Positions 38,231 through 51,500 are shown, counted from the stretch's first letter. The stretch: DNA of 64,000 bases from Podocnemis expansa (GCA_007922195.1 ML682005.1:41470531-41534530); one strand, 5' to 3'. The notes: a model not told the origin generated them from the sequence alone. Program-made: numbers and translations.

Positions 38231-39267
38231 AGACACAATTTGTAAATGTTAGCCTTTTAGACTGAGCTTTCTGGAGCTTTCCATCCAGGAGCATATCCTA
38301 CTAGGCATCTTCTCTGCATTGACAGTCTTGCCAATATATGTTAATAGCACACACCTCTCCTCTTTCCTTTATTTTCCCCCATTTACCTGTTTTATTTCTC
38401 AGTTTTGGTGGGGGTATTAGACACACAGGAAGCTAGAGACTCAAATGTACCTGTGTTTCTAATGAATGTTTCAGACAAACGCTGACAATAGTCTATGCTC
38501 TTTTGGAAATTGTAGTCTCCTATAACCCTGAAATATAACTCCATCTCCAAAGGAATAATAAGAATGGATTTTTGCAGAAAAAGAATGTTCTACACACCAA
38601 CTGTAAAAGCTGAGGTACTACAAGGTTTACACACTAGCTCAGTTATAGAAATGTGGTATGCCATAAGGAATGAGCCTATTATCAACATTGCTCTATATAC
38701 ATAAAACCTTCTGCTGAATTCATTTCCAAACATATGGCACAGCACCATCAGCATGAGGATGACCCACGCAGATTTCTCTGCTGTCCATCAGCCTCTGCAA
38801 CTTTGGTTTCAAGCGATATTTCAATATTGTAAGATATATAAATCACGACTATTTCACCCTCACACCTGGAAAAGTGGTCTTCTGTTGAGTACAGGTCATA
38901 TATCCAAACCAAACTTGTTTCTTTGTGGTAGCACTTGAATAAATTAGGATAAGAATTCTGGCAGACTCTTTTATCAGTGCCCTTTCCTTGGAAAGCTATT
39001 CATGGGACATGGTACAATGGCAAGATTTATGTTTCAGTTACGCAATCTGTGTGAGACATACACATTTATATCATAATGGACTCACAACAGTAATGTGCAA
39101 GCATCAAAGTAAGAACAGCTACAGGGCTTTCAGTAGTTTTGTTTCATCATCCAGCTACAACTTGTCCAACATGATTGATTGCTCATTTGAGCTATCATGA
39201 TCCTAAACAAATCCCTGTTTTAATTTTTTTGTTTGTTTGCCTATAAAGCAATGGGAAGACTCTAAAC

Positions 39268-39455
39268 CAGTGGTTTTCAAATTTAAGGGTTGGGACCCAG
39301 TACTGGGTTGCAGACAGTCAGGCACAGGGTCGCGGCACTCCCTGCTGCCACCGCCAGAAGACTAGACAGCATTGCTCAAAAATGTAATTGTCCGGTCAGG
39401 AGCATAAATGATTTTTTTCAACAGGGTCTTGAGGAAAAAAGTTTGAAAACCACTG
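39268..39455 (+). mobile_element. 188-bp hAT-type MITE, copy 3
   Basis: The termini CAGTGGTTTTCAAA and TTTGAAAACCACTG are perfect inverted repeats. The flanks CTCTAAAC and CTCTGAAC match at 7 of 8. Confidence 0.88.
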
Positions 39456-39530
39456 CTCTGAACTGATGCCACTGATTTATAAATCCTTAGCCTTACTCCT
39501 TGCCCCAACTATATTTGAACTGTACTCCTA

Positions 39531-39868
39531 GGCTATGTCTACACTAGAGGGCTCAGTAAAGTCAACTTAACAAGGTCGACTTAAAGCCAACTTTAGTAAG
39601 TCGACTGAAGAGAGTCCCCATTTCTTTAAGTCGACTTTAAACCGGTCCCCTGGCTTAAGTTGACTTTATAAAGTCAACTTAAATGACCATCCTGTCTGAA
39701 GTCAACTTTAATGGCCACATTTTATTAAGTTGACTTAACACTTAAAGTCAACTTTAAGGGTGAGAGTTATGAAGTCGACATAAGCAAGTCCTTAAATTGA
39801 CTTAATGAACTCCAAATGTGGCCATGGAGTTGCTTAAGTTGATTTTAGCCTCCAGTTTAGACATAGCC
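39531..39868. mobile_element. 338-bp foldback MITE with GGCTATGTCTACAC ends, TSD CTA
   Basis: Starts GGCTATGTCTACACTAG and ends AGTTTAGACATAGCC, flanked by CTA on both sides. The interior is filled with variants of AAGTCGACTT and AAGTCAACTT in both directions. Same termini as 10588-11730 but a different internal palindrome. Confidence 0.85.
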
Positions 39869-41544
39869 CTAGAGACTAATATGATTGTTATCAATAGCTG
39901 CTCACAATCAACACAGATGTTTAGAGCTCCCACCTTCCCATCCATCAATGCCTGAAGATGGCAAGACAGATACTCTTGCTGTAGTAGACCTTACTGTGTA
40001 GAACTTGCTCCCTATGGAAATCTACCTAATTCTATCCATCACATTTCAGAAGAACCTTAGTGTGGTTTTGTTTAATTTTATTTTTAAAGGGTGCTTCTAA
40101 GTGCTGCCAGCATCATGCCTATTGCTTTACTTCATTCATTTTCAATCCCTTTCTTTCCTATTCTCAGTTGCTTTCTTCTTGCTCATTTTTAAGGGTTTTT
40201 AAATTGCAGTTTTATTACACTTATTTTGGTTACACTAATAAGTTGTACAGTGACATCAAAGCTTTTGCTGGGGAATGAGAAAGAATGCTAAAAAATGACC
40301 AGTTATGGATCATTTCCAGAAGTGTGGATTTTCCACAACTTTTCTTCACTAATTTATATTTGGATGGTTAATTTGTAAGTTAGTATGTTAATGACTTCAC
40401 TATTGTAAAACAGAAAATAAAAATACTGTGCATCCTTCATATAAAAACATTCATGTTTTTCAAGAGCTCTATCGCCCACTGTGTCTTAAAGGTGATGAAA
40501 AATTTAAATACAGAATTCTTTTTAAAACAGAGAACACAAGTTTCTAACTGAAGATTGCTCACACTTTTCCCAGATAACTCAGAGATTTATAGGACATTCA
40601 AACATACTAAAATATCAGCTTTTAGTTGTCTAGTTTTGGAGTTTTTGTTGTTAAACAATTTTCTGGTTCACAGCACAATACGCCTTTGAATAAAACATCA
40701 GGAGCGTTCCTATATGGTAAACCGTGTTATACACTGCTATTGTGTTAGACAACTTTGGCTCCTGAACTTTTATCTATGATTCATTATATTTTATGCTGAC
40801 TTTTAGCAGAAATGTATACTTGTAAAATGGGTTATACTAAATATATTCAAAATTAGCTTTCCTGGAATCCAAGATCCTTATGCTGATGTGTTTGGCAAAC
40901 CAAATTTCATACTTAGTGGAATTCAAGTAGCTGCTTCCAAGTTCCGCTATTATTCTCAGTTAGTTCCTTTCCAACAGTGAGCCCATCCAGGATGCCTTCC
41001 ATTCTAGCTGGAATCTACTTTCTGGAATTCAGCTGAACAACAGGTAACATCTACATTTTCTGCAGATGGCTGGCAAAAATAATTTTCCCTTACTCTACAC
41101 ACAAACTAGAAGACGACTCTTCAGGAACAAAGGCACCACTGATGGTTTCTTTGCTTTATCTAGCTGTGCGGCTGTAGAGAGGCATCACCTTCAAGTTGTG
41201 GTGCCCCACAGAGAAAAAATAGCTATTAGCATTCTCTAAAAAATGGTGAATTCAAGGGGGGAAAAAAACAGATAAATTCACTGTACTAATCTCATGGAAA
41301 AAATGTATGTAACCAAGCTCCAAAATGAAGTGTGCTCTGCAAGGCTTTGGGCTAATGGGGGGAATGGATTTGTGGATGTTAAATCAACGGGGTTAGGCCA
41401 TTCCATCAGGAAATGCCACTTGATTGTGCTCAGACTGTCTCCATTTCATGTGCAGAAGGCTTAACTTTTTAGGACGGATTAGTCAAAGCAAAAGGGGAAA
41501 ATTATGACTTTCAGGGTATTATTACATTTATTGGAGATTGTTTA

Positions 41545-42172
<628 letters not shown>

Positions 42173-42270
42173 CACAAGGTCCCAGTTCTGTCACAGTCTG
42201 GCTGTCCCACAGTGCCTGCAGATTAGTCAGTCTCTCTGAGGGCTCCATCGTTACTTTTTTCATGATTCTC
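42173..42270 (-). CDS. CARMIL1: CARMIL1 exon, linker after the PH domain
   Basis: It reads [14 protein letters not shown] and later [10 protein letters not shown], ending PC plus one base before GTGAGA. It enters in phase 2 and leaves in phase 1. This is the linker between the PH domain and the leucine-rich repeat solenoid. It is the first exon of a compact three-exon cluster. Confidence 0.9.
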
Positions 42271-42479
42271 CTATATTTAAGGGGGAATACATGTATGATT
42301 TTCAAAAGTTTGTGTATATATGCATGCACCTATACAACACACACAAATCTTGTGTATTTTAAATATATTCTTATTTATCTGTCTTCTGTTCCTGCACACA
42401 AAAGAAAATATTACCATCTTTAATACACCTAAAATCTATTCCTTAAACTCAAATGTAAAGTTGTGGAAATAGTAAAGCC

Positions 42480-42735
42480 AGGTCTACACTACAGACTTAC
42501 GTCACCACTAAGTCACACCAGGATGTGAAAAATCCACACTTCTGAGCAATGTAGTTATACCGATCTAAACCCCCAGTGTAGAGAGCCCTATGTCAGCAAG
42601 GGAGCTTCGTCCATCAACTTATGTACCTCCTGTTGAGTTGGTGTATTAACTAAGACAATGAGAGGAGAGGTATCACCGATCAGCATAAAAGCACCATCAC
42701 TTAAGCACTGTAGTTACGCCAATACAATGGTTTAA
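42480..42735. mobile_element. Degenerate inverted-repeat DNA element
   Basis: Starts AGGTCTACACTACAGACTTA and contains gtgaaaaatccacactt and cccagtgtagagagccctat. This matches a common turtle nonautonomous DNA element from memory. The right end is decayed and no duplication is visible. Confidence 0.55.
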
Positions 42736-42976
42736 CGGCAGAGCTGCCTTAAATATTTATATTTCCTTGTTTCATTCCAGTAAACTGACTCCTGGAGTGA
42801 TCTATACCTCTTCCATGATACTTGCAAGAGCACATGACTCAAAGCCGTAGCTAACAGAAGCAAAACAGCCTCATGGCATCTCTCTGATAATTCAAGTCCA
42901 CCAAAGTATCAGGCTACATTGTTAGACTATATATTTATTACATCCTGAGACTGTCCTATAACTATGTCATAGTGTT

Positions 42977-43004
42977 TGCTCTCTCTCTCTCTCTCTCTCT
43001 CTCT
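42977..43004. repeat. CT microsatellite
   Basis: About 13 CT units on the plus strand, in the intron next to the compact exon cluster. Confidence 0.9.
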
Positions 43005-43410
43005 AAAACAGTCTCGAACTGTACTTCTTATCTTACATGGCCCTTCTGACACAAAAGGCTTAATTATTCCTGTCCTGTACCAGGTTCACCTCTTGGTCCC
43101 ATTATGTTACATCAACATTAAGTGCAAAAGCCATACTTCAAACACTGCTGTTAATATAAAACTGTGTGTGACGTTTTCTACTGAAATATTAAATACTGTG
43201 TCAGAGAGAGCATGAGGAATCCTGAGGGCTTACATATACTCTGTGGGTCTCATTTCAAGAAACAGACTTGTTCTCTATATTCAGCTAGTTTTCTTCCCTT
43301 TCCCTGAAAAAAGAACCTTTTTGCCTTTATTCTTAAGAAATAATCTCATTTTATTGGGGGGGGGGGGGAACAAACATGCAACCTCTCCTCTCTTCTGAGA
43401 AACTTTAGAG

Positions 43411-43884
43411 CAGGCATGGCCAAACTGCGGCTCGGGAGCCACACGTGGGTCTTGAATGAAAAACTGTGGCTCCTGGAAGAATGTCAGCAAATCAATTTAG
43501 GAAAGCAGCCCCAGCCTATAAGCTCAGTAGGGGGTCAGGATGGTGGGGAGAAGTGCAGCATGGTTGTGGATGGCGGGAAGAAGTGCAGCATGCTCAGGAT
43601 TTTAAAAAACTCACCACTAGCTTGCAGTCTTCTACACTGAGCAGCAGCTAAGATCTTACTGTATAGGCCTAATTTTTATGGTAACCTTAAGTAATTATTA
43701 GAATCTGACATTAGTAGGATTGATATTTGTCCTCTTTTTATGACAAAATTAAAGTGTGCAATGAATTTTAAACTTAGTAATTTTGGAGTAGGTAAAAGTA
43801 TATGGCTATAGGCCTCAGTGTGGCTCTCAAAGGTTTAATAATTAACTTGTGTGGCTCTTGAGTTCCATAAGTTTGGCCACCCTA
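43411..43884. mobile_element. hAT-type nonautonomous element, 474 bp
   Basis: Starts CAGGCATGGCCAAAC and ends GTTTGGCCACCCTA. The flanks CTTTAGAG and CTCTAGAG match at 7 of 8. No coding content. Confidence 0.8.
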
Positions 43885-43924
43885 CTCTAGAGTAAATTAT
43901 ATACGTTCCTCTATATATCAGTCT

Positions 43925-44014
43925 TCACATATCTGACATAGTGGGATTTTCTCCCACAAAAGCTCTTGCAATAAATAAATTTGTTGGTCTCTAAAAGTGC
44001 CACAGGACTCCTCG
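43925..44014 (+). repeat. Penelope 3' tail
   Basis: Contains gtgggattttctcccacaaa and aaagtgccacaggactcctc. It is cut by the hAT-type element at 44023. Confidence 0.8.
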
Positions 44015-44022
44015 TTTTAGAG

Positions 44023-44207
44023 CAGGGGTCTCAAACTCAAATAACCATAAGGGCCGCATGAGGACTAGTATATTAGTCCGAGGGCAGCACCACAAACTTT
44101 TCATACAACAATACTGCAAATATTGGTAACAACAGTGTCATTGAAGGCTGCAGGAAACAGATTTAGGGGGCTGCACATGGCCTGCAGGCTATGTGTTTGA
44201 GACCCTG
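44023..44207. mobile_element. hAT-type MITE, 185 bp, perfect TSD TTTTAGAG
   Basis: The termini are CAGGGGTCTCAAAC and GTTTGAGACCCTG, flanked by TTTTAGAG at 44015-44022 and 44208-44215. It inserted exactly at the end of a Penelope tail. Confidence 0.9.
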
Positions 44208-45450
44208 TTTTAGAGTATGTTAGTAATAGATGCTAAAGCAGTGATACATCAATTGCTCTCCTCTACAGATGTAGGGATGTCACCTTTCTTGCCATTTAGG
44301 CTATGGGATTACAAAACCCTTTTACTGGATTCTGGCCTTACACCAGTTTTACAACAGCAAATATTCACTGACTTGACTTTGAAAGTCTATTGATTTACAC
44401 CAGTTTGAGACCAGAATCACATCCTTGCTTTTTGACCCCCAAACCAAGATCTCCATGCAGTTTCACAAAATGTTGCAGTAATGACACCAAGGCAGCCCAA
44501 TAGAAAAAGGCTTAAAGTTCAAAACAATCATATAAGCTACTGAGAAATATGCAGCTTTGGAGCTTCCCTTCCCCCTTTTTTGGCTAGAGAACCTCTAACT
44601 ATTCCTGCCCACAAACATTTACTTCTCCATTTGCCTTATGAGCCTGAGAAAGTATTTTAGTCTCTGTCATGGTCAACAGCAGTGATACCTTAGGAATTTA
44701 AAAAAAGAAAAAAAAACCCAAAAGCATGCCAGTTTAAGATCAGGAACTATTTCCTACTCAACCTGCAGGAAAGTTGAGTAACAACACGGGATGCAAACCA
44801 GACAGGGATGTGAAAAAACACACTCTCCTGATCACTGTACTTCTGGAATGCTAGTTTTAAACTATGACTTGTTAAAGTGTTTGTTAAGTGGAAAACTATA
44901 TTTTATATGGAACATAACTCCCCAAAAAATTGGGAGTAGAGCGCAGAGGTGTAGAGTCATAAGATCCGGAGGCATCAATTAAAATGGGACAGGGAACCAA
45001 TGAAGAAAAATGAGAAGAAAACAAACAAAAACCAAACTATTCAGCATTGCATCAGAATAAAGAACATAGAAAAGGAGGGTGACAAAGCTAGGAGAAAGGA
45101 AAATAAAAAGGTAGAAATGACCGGAAAAGACAAAATACTGAAGCAGACTAGAAAACAGAGACAGAATTATAAGGGCAAGTGAGGAAGACATCAGTCCAAA
45201 TGTTTTCTGAAGGATGACATGCCTGGGGCTTAGTTTTAATAATTCGGTTCCCAACTGTGAAGTCTGAAAAATGATGAGTGTAATAAACCCCCACTCACTA
45301 CCAGCATTTGGACTTCACCTGGAAAAGCATCAGCTAAAACCTCCACCGTTTCAGGACAATCATTAGGGGAAAGAACTTACTGAAAACAAGTGGCAAAACC
45401 ATCAGGTGTGACAAAGATCTCAAAGGGAGGGGCAAAAAGGTGACCTTAAC

Positions 45451-45554
45451 CAGTGGGACCCCAACCAGTAGATCACGATCTACTTGTGAAGGGCAGTTGC
45501 CATTGAAACCTATGAGTACTGCGCCATCTGCTAGTGAAAAGTTGGAGACCACTA
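45451..45554. mobile_element. Short hAT-like element, 104 bp
   Basis: Starts CAGTGGGACCCCAACC and ends GTTGGAGACCACTA, near-inverted termini of the hAT type. No convincing target duplication is left. Confidence 0.5.
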
Positions 45555-45863
45555 CCCCACCAGCAGGCCTTCTTCCAATTCCTGGACCTGCAGAAACCTC
45601 TCCCTCAAAGGGCATCTCCAAAATGCAGCATGTTCCAGCCTTGCCTACCTCTATGCACAATTCACGTCAGATGACAATTCTTCCACATAACAACAAAGGA
45701 GCTGAAGCTGGGGTTGGGCTCCAACTCAGAATGTTTCTTACATCCCAAGGTATGTTTGTAATGAAAGGTGAGGACCAAAACGCAGGGGACAGTGGCTAGT
45801 CAGCCTTCCTGAACAATCTGGTAATCTACATGGACTACAGTTGCCCAAAAAATGAGTACCTAC

Positions 45864-45985
45864 ACTGGAGACAGACCAGGGAATATTTTCCTGAGGCATG
45901 TTCCAATGTGTGCCATCACTTCATGCACATCGTCGGATGAAGCCATCTTCATGGAAATGCTGCATTTCTCTGTTTCAACAACCAG
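45864..45985 (-). CDS. CARMIL1: CARMIL1 exon, end of PH domain (40 codons plus 2 nt)
   Basis: It reads from [16 protein letters not shown] to a C-terminal [15 protein letters not shown]. This covers the last strands and the long C-terminal helix of the PH domain. The acceptor is tacag. The donor is GTAGGT after the dinucleotide GT, which joins the first G of the next exon to make a valine codon. The family is strongly conserved in this helix, so the assignment is secure. Confidence 0.9.
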
Positions 45986-47439
45986 CTGTATAAAATATAG
46001 GTCAAAAGAAAATGTTAGCACCATAGAATCAATTTCCATTTAAAGAAATCTTTTCAATACCACCAACTGAATGTTTAATGTGTTTATTTACATGCTGATT
46101 ATTACTGCAATGTGATGAATGCTCCAGGTAAAAACTGCTTTTCAACACAAAAAAGAAATGTATACTCAAAAGAGTGTTTTCTTTCTAAGCCAATCACATC
46201 CTCCATTGCAGGATAAAGGTTTAAAAATAAACAGATCTCAAATAAGACTTGGACACCAGAGCTATCTCCAATTTTATAACATGAATCAGAACTTAAGAAA
46301 AATATAGCAAGTCAGAAAAATACACTATACATGGAAACTGCCGACTTGGGTATAAACAACAGTTAAGTCATCAACAACTATGTTCCTCTCGAGACACTCA
46401 AGGATGTCTAATGTTAAGATAAATTCCCTGACCGCGAGGAAATATTTTTGATGTGATGATACAATCTACACTATCCTAAATTCAAATGATGTAGTAACTA
46501 GTTTAATCCAATAGCATTGTTGCATAGGAGAGGAGGTGGTGATGTCTTAACGCAAAAAGTGAACTGGATAACCAATTGTTTGAGTCAGACTGCAGTGTTA
46601 CTGACCTATGAATTACTCAACAGCCTTTGGCTTCACATTATACCCTCCTCCGCACAAGATAATTCTAGATGATGTAATAATAGTCTGATGTATACATGGT
46701 GATCCCCCTCACACTTTTTTCTACATTATTTTACAATTCTTTACAGAGATTTTAGACATCTGCTCTCAGAACCTGAACAAATCGGCAACTTATTTCTCCA
46801 TTATGCATACTATTTGCATGGGGATTCTAACAATAGTTTTCTGCTGTTGCTCCTCAGGAAGCTGTCCCTGATTCAGTCAGTATTAAGCTTCAAAACTAAA
46901 TGATTAAAAATAGTTAATGTAAATATTGCATAAATATAGCATAGACCGGTTAACACATGGATGTTGGGAGACAAGCCATCAGGACCATGTGTAAAACAAT
47001 GTGTAAATAGGACCATTGTAAAATGTCCTAAAATACAGTATCTTCAAAATAAATCCATACAGAGTACAGTTGGTGTATGTTAACATGGGCTACCCGGCTA
47101 CCATAACTTGATTTTATTTAGCAAAATTAAAAATATAAATGTTAATCCACAATCTGATTTTTAAAACACAAAATATGCAAAAATACATAAAAATCACTAA
47201 CATAACAAAATCATTTAAACAAATTTAAGAATTATTATTTAACCATGAAAACATTGATAGAAACAAATACACATCAATGCTTGAAAATACCAATAAACAC
47301 AGGAGAATCCATTTTGAATATTTATTACCATAGATGACATATTGTATGATTCCACACTGAGTCCACAGAGTTCATAATCTAAGAAGCGCACTTATATAAA
47401 GTTTATGTAGTCCACAGGTTCATTTTGCTGGGACGGAGG

Positions 47440-49110
47440 TTTTATGAAATACAATGGTATTTTCTGCTGTTTCTCAGGCCTGGCTTTCTTTTTCTTTACA
47501 AAAAGCAATCAACCCGTGTAGGTGTAAAATTTGAATATTTTCTGCATCTTGCTCCTCCATATATAATCCAAGAATTTCAGCAGCATTTAGTGCTTCTGAA
47601 TGGGAAATTTTGGTTTTTTTCAACATAATCCTTGTCATTGTCATCTACTCCTTATTCCTGTCACCACTCCTCATCACTTTTGCAGTTTGACCCAGCCTCA
47701 CCACCTACAATTATTTCTTCTTCTGTCAGATCTTCTGTAGTCGAGCCATTTTCATCTAGTTTTAGCCACTCATTTATGAATTCAGGTGATGTGCTTAATT
47801 TAAAATCTTAATTAATAGAAAAAGAAATTTAGCTTTGTGTTCTTTCATTTGCATTTTTGTTAGCAGGATGTCGTCTTCTGTAAACCCTTCAAATTCTGAT
47901 TCTGAATCACTATGGTTTTGGGTTTTCAGACGCAGAACTGTTGACAGAAAAAGCCAGCTTGAGAGTCTTTGTCCAGCAATTTTCAATAGATTTTTGTTTT
48001 ATGCCATCCTAGGCTTTTTTCACCAAATAAATGATATCTTTTATGCTTAATTCTTTTAGGAATTCAGAAATGCTTGACAATTCACACAAAATCATTTCTG
48101 AATCCAACACACTTCGATAATTAATTTTAAAATTTTCAATAATGTGCTGGTCCCAGGGTTGGATTTTTGATGTTGTGTTGAATGGCAGATATAGCATACG
48201 GATTTGTCCATTGTTTGATACCAATAATTTGGAAGGAGGATGGGCTGGACAATTGTCAGGTAGCAACAGTGCTTTAGGTTCGAGTATTTCTTGCAGAGAT
48301 GTTTATGAACAGGTGCAACAAAAAGGTTGTGGAACCATTCTTCAAAAATACTCCTAGTCATCCAAGCATTTTTACTACTGGTGTATATGACAGGCAGTTT
48401 GGCTTTGTTAAGGTGCTTAAAGCACCGAGGGTTGTTGAACTGAGCAACGAGAAGTGGTGTGAGCTTGTGACTGCCTGTCTTGTCCATACACAATAGAAGG
48501 GTGATCCTGTCTTATTTTTTTAAAGCCTGCTGCTTTTTGGGTTTCATATTTCAAAGCTAAACTTTTGTCTGGCAAAAGCTTTGCAAATAAGGCTGTTTCA
48601 TCATAGTTGTATATTTGTTCATCACCATAGTTTTCAGTATCCATTATAGTTTTTAATTTGGCAGGAAACTCGTTGGCAGCACTCTCATCGGCTGATCGGC
48701 TTTCTCCAGAAAAGCTAACTTGGGAAATATCATGGCAACTTTTAAACCGGCTTATAAAGCCTTTGCTGGCTTGAGACGTTTCATCGCCCATTAAAGTTCC
48801 AAATATGGTTGCTTGGGTTTGGAGAGCTGGGCCACTTAGTGGCGTTCCCTAAGCTCTCTCGGGCAAACCATGTCCACATTGCTTTGTCTACATCAGTCTT
48901 TGCTGAATAACGCATGCATTTTCACTCCAGGCTGACTCAAGAATCCACGCTTTGTGCAAAACTGCACAGCTTTGTTTAGTTTTTTTTTATCCAACCCCGT
49001 AGTGTTGATTCGGCAATCCCAAGACCTCTAGAAATTTTGTTTTGGGTTTCACCATTTTGTACCCAATCTATAGCTGCTGATTCTTCTTCAACGGTGTACA
49101 AACCCTAACA
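47440..49110 (-). pseudogene. pogo/Tigger-type (jerky-like) transposase, decayed
   Basis: Minus-strand pieces in several frames follow the DDE_1 family order. The N-terminal CENP-B-like helix-turn-helix (ISRGLGIAESTLRGW) lies near 49000-49080. The three catalytic Asp positions are in YNYDETALF (near 48602), LPDNCPAHP (near 48257) and IQPWDQHIIENFK (near 48152). An acidic tail (EFEGFTEDDILL) follows. Stops and frameshifts break it in at least four places. A single-copy jerky-type host gene is less likely given the decay. Confidence 0.8.
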
Positions 49111-49126
49111 CTTGTCTCCTGCCTTT

Positions 49127-49246
49127 ATGAACTAAAGCCTATACTAAAATATCTATTGCACGTAATGAGCTGAAGCCTATACTCTACTAAAAGATCTATT
49201 GCACTTAATGAACTAAAGTCTATACTAAAACATACATTGCACTTAA
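49127..49246. repeat. Three imperfect tandem copies of about 38-43 bp
   Basis: Units start at 49127, 49165 and 49208, each beginning ATGARCTRAAG and ending with TATTGCAC- or CATTGCAC-type text. They sit just upstream (in transposase orientation) of the Tigger-type coding remnant. Confidence 0.75.
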
Positions 49247-49849
49247 TTACAGCCAATCAAAAATATATATGGGGCGTGACAACGCAATTAAGCGTGATAT
49301 GTCTTACCAAAATGGCAATAAAAAGAAAAAAAAAGCACCAATAAGTCTTATAGCACCTGTTTCCATGCTTATACCTACTTCCGGTTTTAGGTCAGTAAGT
49401 GAGCATATAGTTAGCACTACACTGCAGTTTTAGATACAGCGCTTTAACGAGTTCCATGTGTTAAGCTGCTAGCTTTTGGGGACATGACGCTAGTGCATGC
49501 TAAATGAATTCATGCGTAAGCCGATCACAGGTAAACTGATCTGCACTGTATATCAGAAGTTTTTGAATAAGAAGTTAGTTATGCCCTTTTCTAACAACTT
49601 CTTCAAAAATCAATACACAGAGGTAAGATATTGCAACTTGCACAGACTTTGACACAATAAAATTTGAGAAGTCTGGCCAAGACATGCACCCCCCCCCCCC
49701 CCCATTTTAAGTAAACAATATATAAAAACACTTCTTCCTTCTGGCACGTGTAAAGATAGCCAATTTCAAACACATTTTTGTGATCTATACAAACGTGAAA
49801 CTGCCCAAAATGGAATGGCATCAGTTCTGCTGAAACTAAACCAAATCTG

Positions 49850-49885
49850 TGTAGGTAGGTGGTTATAGCCATGTTGGTTCCAGGA
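49850..49885 (+). repeat. Retroelement tail, left part
   Basis: The text tatagccatgttggttccagga is continued after the nested hAT-like element at 51404. Confidence 0.55.
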
Positions 49886-51403
49886 CAGGTGTCTCAAACA
49901 CACGGCCTGCAGGCTGCATGCGGCCCTCGAAATTACCTGCCGCAGCCCCTGATGACTCCCCAGAATCCAGAGGCTCCCAACCCCTTCGCCCGGTGGCTCA
50001 CAAGTGACCTAGGGGGGCTTTTGAAATGCCAGACTCCTCTGCTGGCTGGGAGCTCGGCATCAGCAGTGCTTCTGGGGTGGAGTGGGCCAAAACTGCTGCC
50101 CTAAGCATGCTCGAGGTAGGGGGGAAGCCCTGCTTCTGGTGTGGCTTCTCTTGTGGCCAGGTAAGGGTGCCGGGGGTGGGGGGGGTGTCCGGGACAGGCC
50201 ATGGGGGGGTGGGGTTAAGCTGGCCTGGGGGAACATAGGGAGCTGGCGGCCCCAGGGGAGGGGGGGAGGTGCTTTCCTTGCCACACAGCATGTCCACCAG
50301 GGCCCAGCGTGCGGGGTGCCTTCCCCACCGTTTCTAGCCACTGTGCAGCCGGCAGGCCTGAGTGGGGATACTCTCCCTGCCACTGCTGGCTGGACAGCGC
50401 TGTCCCTATGAGGGGGCGATCGCCTTGGGCCCTGAAGTTCTGGGGGATAGCGCGGGCCCTGCACCACTGCACCCTCATTGTCAGAGACTGGGTGAGCTGG
50501 CAAAAAGCGACACCTGGCTCAGCGCCCTCGGTCTTCCACCTCCCCCCTGCCACGCACGCTGCTTTTGGCTCTGTGCAGGAGGAGCAGGGAAGAAGCATGC
50601 GCCCCCTATGGCTACCCCAGCCATGCTGCCTCCTGCCGCTCCAGCACAGAGCCGAAGACAGCACGCGTTGGGGCGGGGACACCAGAAGCACTGAACTAGG
50701 GACTGCTTTTCACCGGCTTGTGCAGTCCCCGGCACAGGACAGCCGGACAAGGGGCTGGCCCCAACCCCCACTGCGGGGGGGTGGGGGACTGAGTGTGGGC
50801 CCTCCGCAAAGAACAATTCACCCAGGGCCCCCAATCCCCCTTGGGAACTCCCGGGGGGCCTGGGGGGGGGGGGGGGGGGGGGGGACAGTTCCTGCCGCTG
50901 GCACTCTATGGGGCAGTTTGCCCCCCACACAGTGCGGCCACCAGCGCTGGGCGGAGCCAGCGAGTACTTTCCCCACCGCCGTGGGCTAGAGCAGGGCCAG
51001 GCGCAGGGGGGGAGTTTACTGCCGCCGGGGCCCAGAAGAGCATGGAGAGCTAGCAGCAGCCTGGGGGCTGCTTTCCAAGCTCATGAGGCTGGGCCCAGCA
51101 GGGGGATGCTTCCCCCCTACGGGAGCCTGGACGAGTGCAGGGAGCTGGCTGGAGGTGGAGGGGGTTAGGGAAGGGCCCCAGGGAGCTGCCAGCAGTGTGG
51201 AGGGGAGGATGCAAGGTGACTTGCGGGAAGGCGGCGGCAGGGTGCGGGGGAACTGGATCCGTCCGGCAGTGGGGTCCAGATCTGACTCCTGGCCACAGGA
51301 GGATCCGGTCCCAGTCTGGCGGTGGGCACTTTTACAGTGCATCCCTCGGCCAATATCTTAGTCCTCATGCGGCTCTTGTGGTGATTTGAGTTTGAGACTC
51401 CCG
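49886..51403. mobile_element. hAT-like GC-rich nonautonomous element, about 1.5 kb
   Basis: Starts CAGGTGTCTCAAAC and ends GTTTGAGACTCCCG. The flanking octamers agree only 5 of 8, but the outside sequence rejoins into one retroelement tail (ggttccagga to the left, tgttagagaaacaaggtgg to the right), which supports the boundaries. The interior is very GC-rich with a run of 23 G at 50862-50884. Several long frames on both strands are composition artefacts. Confidence 0.7.
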
Positions 51404-51500
51404 TTCTACAATGTTAGAGAAACAAGGTGGGTGAGATATCATCTTTTATTGGACCAACTTCTGTTGGTGAGACAAGCTTCTGAGGTTAGCCAGAGCTCAT
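51404..51500 (+). repeat. Retroelement tail with ttttattggaccaacttc
   Basis: Contains gggtgagatatcatctttta and accaacttctgttggtgag, a tail seen also at 29205-29300. It is probably a second Penelope-type or other retroelement family; the class is not certain. Confidence 0.6.

Larger units (their letters stand above)
42271..45863 (-). other. CARMIL1 intron
   Basis: It holds a degenerate inverted-repeat element at 42480, a CT microsatellite at 42980, two hAT-type elements at 43411 and 44023 with a Penelope tail between them, and a short hAT-like piece at 45451. 44210-45450 and 45560-45863 show no gene. Confidence 0.7.

Noticed and set aside
45000..45182. Lysine-rich 60-codon frame
   Set aside because: A/G-rich intronic sequence translated as Lys/Asn/Gln. 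No homology was recognised, and it has no splice or promoter context.
50060..51361. Overlapping frames of 110-226 codons on both strands
   Set aside because: Low-complexity translations of a GC-rich hAT-like element with poly-G; no motif and no codon-use signal.
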